Shown here piece after piece: positions 57,873 through 64,000 of a stretch of 64,000 nt of DNA. Source of the DNA: Nocardioides astragali (GTDB taxonomy: Bacteria; Actinomycetota; Actinomycetes; Propionibacteriales; Nocardioidaceae). Position 1 is the first letter of the stretch. Every line of letters begins with the position of its first letter. The notes under the pieces were generated by a model, which was given only the letters and a program-made list of their open reading frames with translations, had not been told where the DNA came from and did no database searches. The translations under genes and the position numbers were made by a program. The DNA is taken from positions 496,001 through 560,000 of the forward strand of contig NZ_JAFMZM010000004.1 of assembly GCF_024436375.1 (NCBI RefSeq), given 5' to 3'.

Positions 57873-59200
57873 CGCAGGACCCCAACGCCGAAACCCAGGT
57901 CCAGCCCACCGAAGTGGGCGCCAACGCCGCCGAGGCGGGGGAGCGCCAGCTGACCGCCGAGGCCAGCGATGCGTACGGCACCCACGAGGTCGGCATCGAC
58001 AACCTCGACTTCGCCGCTGTCGCCGAGCACGGCCACGCCGCGAGCGAGCTCGACCCGGACGCCCCGGCCGTCCTCACCGTCGACAACCTCAAGATGTACT
58101 TCCCCGTGAAGTCGTCGGGGGTCGTGCGCCGCACCATCGGTCACGTGCAGGCCGTCGACGGCATCTCGTTCGAGGTGCCGAAGGGTGGATCGATCGGGCT
58201 CGTGGGCGAGTCGGGCTGTGGCAAGTCGACCACGGGACGTCTCATCACCCGGCTCTACAAGCCGACCGGCGGGTCCATGATGTTCGCCGACCAGGACCTC
58301 GCCAAGCTGTCCAACAGCGAGATGAAGCCGCTGCGCCGCGACGTGCAGATGATCTTCCAGGACCCCTACACCTCGCTGAACCCGCGCCACACCGTCGGCA
58401 CGATCGTCGGAGCTCCTCTGGAGGTTCACAAGATCGTCCCCAAGAACAAGGTGCTCCCGCGGGTCCAGGAGCTGCTCGAGGTCGTGGGTCTCAACCCGGA
58501 GCACTACAACCGCTACCCCAACGAGTTCTCCGGCGGCCAGCGCCAGCGCATCGGCATCGCCCGTGCCCTCACGCTCAACCCCAAGCTGCTCGTGGCCGAC
58601 GAGCCCGTCTCGGCCCTCGACGTCTCGATCCAGGCCCAGGTCATCAACCTGCTCCAGGACATCCAGGCCGAGTTCGAGGTGGCGTTCCTCTTCATCGCCC
58701 ACGACCTGGCCATCGTGCGCCACTTCTGCCCCGAGATCGCCGTGATGTACCTCGGCAAGATCGTGGAGATCGGTGACCGCGACACCATCTACAACCACCC
58801 CCACCACCCCTACACGCAGGCGCTGCTGTCGGCCGTGCCCGACGTGAAGCAGGCGGCGGTCGGCGGGCGTCGTGAGCGCATCCGGCTCGAGGGCGACGTG
58901 CCCAGCCCGATCAACCCGCCCTCGGGGTGCCGGTTCCGCACGCGCTGCCAGTTCGCCCAGGAGATCTGCGCCAAGGTCGAGCCGCCGCTGCTGCAGATCG
59001 GCAAGCGTCACAAGGCCGCGTGCCACTTCGCCGGCGAGCTGGGCGCCCACCCCGCCACCCCCGTGACGACGCAGCTGCTCGGCGTCGACGACCAGGGCAG
59101 CCCGGTCCCCGGCGCCACGCCGACCAACACGCAGCTCACGATCCCGGGCTACGAGAAGACCTGGTACGACCTCAAGACCAAGCAGACCACGGGGGCCTGA
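57869..59200 (+). CDS. Peptide ABC importer ATPase (DppF/OppF type) with extended termini
   Basis: 443 residues, longer than the usual 320-350. Walker A is [10 protein letters not shown], signature FSGGQRQRI, Walker [13 protein letters not shown] and H-loop IAHDLAI; the Cys motif [10 protein letters not shown] follows. The first 65 residues form an acidic low-complexity extension, and the last 50 form a second extension ending [14 protein letters not shown]. Its ATG overlaps the previous stop. Confidence 0.94.
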   Translation: MTQDPNAETQVQPTEVGANAAEAGERQLTAEASDAYGTHEVGIDNLDFAAVAEHGHAASELDPDAPAVLTVDNLKMYFPVKSSGVVRRTIGHVQAVDGISFEVPKGGSIGLVGESGCGKSTTGRLITRLYKPTGGSMMFADQDLAKLSNSEMKPLRRDVQMIFQDPYTSLNPRHTVGTIVGAPLEVHKIVPKNKVLPRVQELLEVVGLNPEHYNRYPNEFSGGQRQRIGIARALTLNPKLLVADEPVSALDVSIQAQVINLLQDIQAEFEVAFLFIAHDLAIVRHFCPEIAVMYLGKIVEIGDRDTIYNHPHHPYTQALLSAVPDVKQAAVGGRRERIRLEGDVPSPINPPSGCRFRTRCQFAQEICAKVEPPLLQIGKRHKAACHFAGELGAHPATPVTTQLLGVDDQGSPVPGATPTNTQLTIPGYEKTWYDLKTKQTTGA

Positions 59201-59235
59201 GCCAGGCCCGGCGACGCCGGGGGATACTCACCGAC

Positions 59236-60639
59236 GTGGACGGCTTGTTCGAGGTTCCGGGCGCGGGGCGACCCGCGCCCGGAACCACGCCAGACCCCGG
59301 TGCCGGATCCCTCGGCGCCAACACGCACGCGTCGGCGCCCCTGGCGGTCCGGATGCGGCCCCGCACGATCGACGAGCTGGTCGGTCAGCAGCAGCTGCGC
59401 GCCGTCGGCTCGCCGCTGCGCCGCCTGATCGAGGGCGACCAGTCGATGTCGCTGCTGCTCTGGGGACCGCCCGGCACCGGCAAGACGACGATCGCCGCGA
59501 TCGTCAGCCAGCAGACGAGGCGGCGCTTCGTCGAGGTCTCAGCGGTCGCCGCGGGGGTCAAGGAGGTTCGCGCCGCCATCGATGCCGCCCGGGCCGAGCT
59601 GGCACGCGGTGGGCAGGAGACGGTGCTCTTCGTGGACGAGGTGCACCGCTTCACCAAGGCGCAGCAGGATGCGCTGCTGCCCGGTGTCGAGAACCGCTGG
59701 GTCACCCTCATCGCCGCCACCACCGAGAACCCGTTCTTCTCGGTCATCAGCCCTCTCCTGTCCCGCAGCCTGCTGCTGCGCCTGCAGTCCCTGACCGACG
59801 AGGACGTGGCGGAGGTGATCGACCAGGCGCTGACCGACGAGCGCGGGCTGGCCGGTCGCGCGGAGCTCGACGACGACGCCCGCGCCCACCTCGTACGCCT
59901 TGCCGGGGGCGACGCGCGCCGGGCGCTCACCTACCTCGAGGCGGCCGCCGGGGCAGCCGGGGCCGCCGCCACCGGGTCGGGCGACGAGACGCTGGTCATC
60001 GACCTCGCCACCGCGGAGACGGCCGTGGACCAGGCGGCGGTCCGCTACGACCGCCAGGGGGACCAGCACTACGACGTCATCAGCGCCTTCATCAAGTCGA
60101 TCCGCGGCTCCGACGCGGACGCCGCGCTGCACTACCTCGCCCGGATGGTCGAGGCCGGCGAGGACCCCCGCTTCATCGCCCGCCGCCTGGTCATCAGCGC
60201 CAGCGAGGACATCGGCCTGGCCGACCCGACTGCGCTGACGACGGCCGTGGCCGCCGCCCAGGCGGTGCAGCTGATCGGGATGCCGGAGGCGCGCCTCAAC
60301 CTCGCGCAGGCCACGATCGCCCTCGCGGTGGCGCCGAAGTCCAACGCGGTGATCATGGCGATCGACGCGGCCCAGGCCGACGTACGGGCCGGGAAGATCG
60401 GTGCGGTGCCCCCGCACCTGCGCGACGGGCACTACGCCGGCGCGGCCAAGCTGGGGCACAGTGCGGGCGCACCCAAGCCCTACGTCTACAGCCACGACGA
60501 GCCCTACGGCATCGCCGAGCAGCAGTACGCCCCGGACGAGCTCATCGATGCGACCTACTACCGCCCCACGTCGCTGGGCGCCGAGGCGGCGGTCAAGGAG
60601 CGGTGGGAGCGGATCCGGCGCATCGTGCGCGGCCGCTGA
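59236..60639 (+). CDS. rarA: Replication-associated recombination protein RarA (MgsA)
   Basis: 467 residues, AAA+ clamp-loader-like ATPase: Walker [10 protein letters not shown], Walker B FVDEVHRF, sensor ATTENPFF and the MgsA C-terminal tetramer domain with [17 protein letters not shown]. It acts at stalled replication forks. GTG 59236 begins just before the family start; no strong ribosome site is seen. Confidence 0.95.
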   Translation: MDGLFEVPGAGRPAPGTTPDPGAGSLGANTHASAPLAVRMRPRTIDELVGQQQLRAVGSPLRRLIEGDQSMSLLLWGPPGTGKTTIAAIVSQQTRRRFVEVSAVAAGVKEVRAAIDAARAELARGGQETVLFVDEVHRFTKAQQDALLPGVENRWVTLIAATTENPFFSVISPLLSRSLLLRLQSLTDEDVAEVIDQALTDERGLAGRAELDDDARAHLVRLAGGDARRALTYLEAAAGAAGAAATGSGDETLVIDLATAETAVDQAAVRYDRQGDQHYDVISAFIKSIRGSDADAALHYLARMVEAGEDPRFIARRLVISASEDIGLADPTALTTAVAAAQAVQLIGMPEARLNLAQATIALAVAPKSNAVIMAIDAAQADVRAGKIGAVPPHLRDGHYAGAAKLGHSAGAPKPYVYSHDEPYGIAEQQYAPDELIDATYYRPTSLGAEAAVKERWERIRRIVRGR

Positions 60640-60657
60640 GCGGTCTACGGTGACGGG

Positions 60658-61614
60658 ATGCGCCTCGGTTTCCACGCGTCCCACGAGCAGATCGCACCCT
60701 CCCGGCTCCTGACCGACGTCGAGCACGCGGAGCGGGCCGGCTTCGAGATGGCCATGTGCTCCGACCACTTCTCGCCGTGGGGCACCCGGCAGGGCCACTC
60801 CGGCTACACCTGGGCGTGGCTGGGAGCCGCCCTGGCGCGGACGGACCTGGAGCTCGGGTGTGTCTGCGCGCCCGGCCAGCGCTACCACCCGGCGGTGGTG
60901 GCGCAGAAGATCGCGACCCTGGCCGAGATGTTCCCGGGCCGGTTCTGGACCGCGTTGGGCAGCGGCGAGGCGAGCAACGAGCACATCACCGGGGATCGCT
61001 GGCCCCCGAAGGAGCAGCGGACCCGTCGCCTCGAGGAGTGCGTCGACGTCATCCGGCGCCTCCTCGACGGGGAGGAGGTCACACACGAGGGTCTGGTCAC
61101 GGTCGACCGGGCCCGACTGTGGGACCGGCCCGAGGTCCCGCCGCGCCTGCTCGGCCCCGCGGTGTCCGTCGCGTCGGCCGGGCGCGTGGCCGCCTGGGCC
61201 GACGGCCTGGTGACCATGAACCAGCCGGTCGACGTGCTGCGCGACGTGGTGTCCGCCTACCGCGACGCCGGTGGTCGCGGTCCCATGGCGCTGCAGGTCC
61301 ACCTGTCGTGGGCACCGACTCGCGAGGAGGCGGAGGCGGTCGCGCTCGACCAGTGGCGCACCAACGTCTTCCCGGAGCCCGTGTGCTGGGACACCGAGAC
61401 CGCCGAGGCCTTCGACGTGATGGCCGAGCACGTCGACATCGAGGGCGTACGCCGCTCGGTGGAGGTCTCCCACGACCTGTCGTGGCACCGGGACCGGATC
61501 GCGGAGCTCGCGGCTGTCGGCTTCGACGACGTCTACCTTCACTTCGTCGGGCAGGAGCAGGCAGCGTTCATCGACACCTTCGGCTCCGAGGTCCTGCCCG
61601 CGCTCCGGGGCTGA
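60658..61614 (+). CDS. Luciferase-like (LLM) flavin oxidoreductase, TIGR03885-like
   Basis: 318 residues, LLM barrel: MRLGFHASHEQIAPS start, CSDHFSPWGTRQGHSGYTW, GQRYHPAVVAQKIATLAEMFPGRF (shown in parts) and GSGEASNEHITG. It resembles the TIGR03885 group, thought to use FMN rather than F420. ATG 60658 lies six bases after TACGGT (60646-60651), so leaderless. It sits directly before a GH13 enzyme gene. Confidence 0.85.
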   Translation: MRLGFHASHEQIAPSRLLTDVEHAERAGFEMAMCSDHFSPWGTRQGHSGYTWAWLGAALARTDLELGCVCAPGQRYHPAVVAQKIATLAEMFPGRFWTALGSGEASNEHITGDRWPPKEQRTRRLEECVDVIRRLLDGEEVTHEGLVTVDRARLWDRPEVPPRLLGPAVSVASAGRVAAWADGLVTMNQPVDVLRDVVSAYRDAGGRGPMALQVHLSWAPTREEAEAVALDQWRTNVFPEPVCWDTETAEAFDVMAEHVDIEGVRRSVEVSHDLSWHRDRIAELAAVGFDDVYLHFVGQEQAAFIDTFGSEVLPALRG

Positions 61615-61652
61615 CGCGCACCACGCTCGTCTGCTTGTGTGGAGGCATGCGA

Positions 61653-63317
61653 GTGAGTGACACGAGCGACCTGTGGTGGAAGAGCGCCGTCATCTACTGC
61701 CTCGACGTGGAGACGTTCTACGACTCCGACGGGGACGGCATCGGAGACCTGGCCGGCCTGGCGCAGCGCATCGACTACCTCGCCGAGCTCGGCGTCACCT
61801 GCCTGTGGCTGATGCCGTTCTACCCGAGCCCCGACCGCGACGACGGCTACGACGTCACCGACTTCTACGGCGTGGACCCCCGGCTGGGCACCCTGGGTGA
61901 CCTGGTCGAGGTCATCCGGACCGCCCACGACCGCGGCATCAACGTGATCGCCGACCTCGTGGTCAACCACACCTCCGACCGGCACCCGTGGTTCCAGGCC
62001 TCGCGACGCAGCACGTCCAACCGCTACCGCGACCACTACGTGTGGCGCGACACCGAGCCCCCGGACACCGCCGGGCAGGTGGTCTTCCCCGACCAGGAGG
62101 ACTCCATCTGGGAGCTCGACGACCGCACCGGCGAGTGGTACCTGCACAACTTCTACAAGCACCAGCCCGACCTCAACCTGGCGAACCCCGCCGTGGTGGA
62201 GGAGATCATGCGGATCATCGGGTTCTGGCTCGAGCTCGGGTTCGACGGCTTCCGCGTCGACGGCATCCCGTTCCTGGAGCAGAACGCGAAGAACGCCGGT
62301 GACCCCGCCCTGACGGTGGACCCGCACGAGCTGATGAGGACGATCCGCGGCTTCCTCAACCGGCGGACCGGCTGGTCGATGATGCTCGGGGAGGTCAACC
62401 TGCCCCACGCGCAGCAGCGGGCGTTCTTCGGCGGCGATGCTGCCAACGAGCTGCAGATGCAGTTCGACTTCATCGGGATGCAGGCGACCTACCTGGCCCT
62501 GGCCCGCGGGGACGCACGTCCGCTCGTCAAGGCCCTGGCACAACGGCCGCCGATCGACAGCACGTGCCAGTGGGCGACGTTCCTTCGCAACCACGACGAG
62601 CTGACGCTCGACAAGCTCACGGACGCCCAGCGCAAGGAGGTGTTCGCCGCGTTCGGGCCCGAGCCGGCCATGCAGGTCTACGACCGCGGGCTCAAGCGTC
62701 GGCTGCCGACGATGCTCGGCGGCGATCCGCGCCGGATCCGGATGGCGTACAGCCTGATGTTCTCACTCCCGGGGACGCCGACCCTCTACTACGGCGAGGA
62801 GATCGGCATGGGAGAGGACCTCGATGCCGACGGCCGGATGGCCGTCCGCACGCCCATGCAGTGGAGTGCGGGGCGCAACGGCGGATTCTCCACGGCGAGG
62901 CCGGGGCGTCTCCTCCAGCGAGTGGTGCCGGGTGCCTGCGGCCCCGAGCACGTGAACGTCGCCGCCCAGCTGCACGACCCGGACTCCCTGTGGAGCTTCA
63001 TGCGCAAGCTGATCAGCATCCGCCGGACGTGTCCCGAGCTCGGCTGGGGGACCTGGAGCGTCGTGGAGCAGCCGGAGACGAGCGTGCTGGTCCAACGGTG
63101 CGACATCGACCGCTCCGCCGTGGTCACCGTCCACAACCTCGCGTCCGAGCCGGTGACCGTCGACGTGCCGGTGGACCCGGGCGGGGACGGGCTCGAGGCG
63201 GTGGACCTGATGTCGGACGAGGTCGTGACGGGGGCCGCCACGACGCGGGTCGCGCTCGACGGCTACGGCTACAGGTGGCTGCGCCTGCGACCGACGGGTG
63301 ATCTCGCCATCCCGTGA
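61653..63317 (+). CDS. GH13 alpha-amylase family enzyme, trehalose-synthase-like
   Basis: 554 residues, (beta/alpha)8 glycosidase. Conserved regions: DLVVNHTSDRHPWF, nucleophile Asp in FDGFRVDGIPF, acid/base Glu in MLGEVNLP and FLRNHDELTLDKL. PSPDRDDGYDVTDFY and PTLYYGEEIGMGEDL place it near trehalose synthase (GH13_16). The first glycosidase region matches TreS, but function as a maltose-trehalose isomerase is not proven. GTG 61653 has GGAGG seven bases upstream; ATG 61647 is only one base from it. Confidence 0.85.
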   Translation: MSDTSDLWWKSAVIYCLDVETFYDSDGDGIGDLAGLAQRIDYLAELGVTCLWLMPFYPSPDRDDGYDVTDFYGVDPRLGTLGDLVEVIRTAHDRGINVIADLVVNHTSDRHPWFQASRRSTSNRYRDHYVWRDTEPPDTAGQVVFPDQEDSIWELDDRTGEWYLHNFYKHQPDLNLANPAVVEEIMRIIGFWLELGFDGFRVDGIPFLEQNAKNAGDPALTVDPHELMRTIRGFLNRRTGWSMMLGEVNLPHAQQRAFFGGDAANELQMQFDFIGMQATYLALARGDARPLVKALAQRPPIDSTCQWATFLRNHDELTLDKLTDAQRKEVFAAFGPEPAMQVYDRGLKRRLPTMLGGDPRRIRMAYSLMFSLPGTPTLYYGEEIGMGEDLDADGRMAVRTPMQWSAGRNGGFSTARPGRLLQRVVPGACGPEHVNVAAQLHDPDSLWSFMRKLISIRRTCPELGWGTWSVVEQPETSVLVQRCDIDRSAVVTVHNLASEPVTVDVPVDPGGDGLEAVDLMSDEVVTGAATTRVALDGYGYRWLRLRPTGDLAIP

Positions 63318-63336
63318 GGCTTGTAGGCTCGGCGCC

Positions 63337-63867
63337 GTGACGACCGAGCAGGCCTGGCTGGCCGCGACCGGCACCCTGGCGATCGGGGTGGCACTGGTGG
63401 CGGTGGCGCTTGCTGTCCGCGCGTCCCGTCGTGCGGCCCGAGCGGAGGCGTCCGTCGACACGCTGGTCGAGCGGCTCGAGGTCCTCGAGTCCGCGGTCCC
63501 GCCGGCCGCGACCACCCCCACGGCCACCTCCACGGCCACCGGGCCGGCTGAGCCCGCGCCGGGCGCGTTCGTGATCACCCGGCTGGACGAGTCCGAGCGC
63601 CCCGACGTGCCGGTGGCCCGCGACATCGACGGCCGCCTGTTCGCGGACATCGTGGCTCGCGAGACCGTGGTGAAGGCGGCGTCCTGGACCCACGGGCTGC
63701 GCCGGGCACTGTCGGCCGACAACCGCCACCGGATCCGCCTCGAGGTGCGCCGGGAGATCAGGCGCGCCGGGCGTGACCGACGGGCGGAGACCAAGCAGGC
63801 GCTGCGCGAGTACCGCGCACGCGAGCGAGCGGGCCACGACGGGGGAGTCAGGGAGGACGTCGCCTGA
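63337..63867 (+). CDS. Membrane-anchored hypothetical protein
   Basis: 176 residues: an N-terminal membrane helix (LAATGTLAIGVALVAVALAV), a short coiled-coil (RAEASVDTLVERLEVLESAV), a Thr/Ala/Pro linker and a basic C-terminal domain with RLFADIVARETVVKAASWTH. GTG 63337 follows TAGGCT (63324-63329) by seven bases. The stop overlaps the next ATG (TGATG). No family is recognised. Confidence 0.7.
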   Translation: MTTEQAWLAATGTLAIGVALVAVALAVRASRRAARAEASVDTLVERLEVLESAVPPAATTPTATSTATGPAEPAPGAFVITRLDESERPDVPVARDIDGRLFADIVARETVVKAASWTHGLRRALSADNRHRIRLEVRREIRRAGRDRRAETKQALREYRARERAGHDGGVREDVA

Positions 63868-64000
63868 TGGGCCGCCCACTCTGGTTCGTCGCCGGGGCGG
63901 GGGTCGGGGTGTACGCCGCCGCCCGCGCCCGCCGTGTCGCCGACGCGTTGACCGCCGACGGACTGCGCGACCGCCTGCGCGGCTGGCAGGCCGGCGCCCG
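63867..64000 (+). CDS. DUF6167-like membrane protein (3' truncated)
   Basis: The first 44 residues only: MGRPLWFVAGAGVGVYAAAR followed by a basic helical segment. It resembles the small DUF6167 membrane proteins often encoded near alaS in actinobacteria. The gene continues beyond the window. Confidence 0.65.
   Translation, partial: MGRPLWFVAGAGVGVYAAARARRVADALTADGLRDRLRGWQAGA

Overview
This is chromosomal DNA of a very GC-rich actinobacterium, most likely Nocardioides or a close relative of the Nocardioidaceae (inference). The signs are strong G/C bias at third codon positions, an SsgA-family protein, a DUF222/HNH (13E12-type) gene, the conserved block thrS - HIT - pgsA - pdxS - pdxT - yebC - ruvCAB - yajC - apt - relA - hisS - aspS, and many leaderless genes with a TAnnnT box 5-8 bases before the start codon. 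No complete prophage, insertion sequence or CRISPR array is present.

Accessory left part (1-28.9 kb): a heterodimeric ABC exporter cut by the left edge; SsgA-like and PGPGW membrane proteins; tRNA-Val(CAC) followed by a strong hairpin, short repeats and a decayed excisionase, probably a mobile-element scar; GlsB-type, RTX and CNNM/CBS proteins, the last behind a 20-codon leader ORF with a perfect 12-bp inverted repeat; a membrane protein; a frameshifted response regulator; a 1500-residue secreted GH127-type beta-L-arabinofuranosidase behind a perfect LacI/cre-like palindrome; an orphan histidine kinase; a teichoic-acid-type glycerophosphotransferase; an alditol oxidase; a HAD phosphatase; CmpX-like and YihY proteins; an alpha/beta hydrolase; a large-subunit catalase with a histone-like Lys/Ala tail; and four overlapping glycosyltransferase genes on the minus strand.

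Conserved middle (28.9-52.6 kb): thrS with a small acidic protein and a MalY/PatB enzyme; a DUF222/HNH gene; GNAT and ABM-like proteins; an alanine-dehydrogenase/N5-carboxyethylornithine-synthase-like enzyme coupled to a 45-residue basic protein; HIT hydrolase, IMPase-family phosphatase and CDP-alcohol phosphatidyltransferase (inositol-lipid theme); pyridoxal-phosphate synthase PdxST; YebC; RuvCAB; YajC directly followed by apt without secD/secF; RelA; a DUF349 protein; a metallo-beta-lactamase-fold protein; HisS and AspS, with short overlaps suggesting translational coupling.

Right part (52.6-64 kb): a five-gene peptide ABC importer (permease, lipoprotein, permease, two ATPases) with a perfect internal hairpin after the lipoprotein gene and a new promoter before the second permease; RarA; a luciferase-like oxidoreductase paired with a GH13 trehalose-synthase-like enzyme; and two membrane-anchored proteins, the last cut by the right edge.
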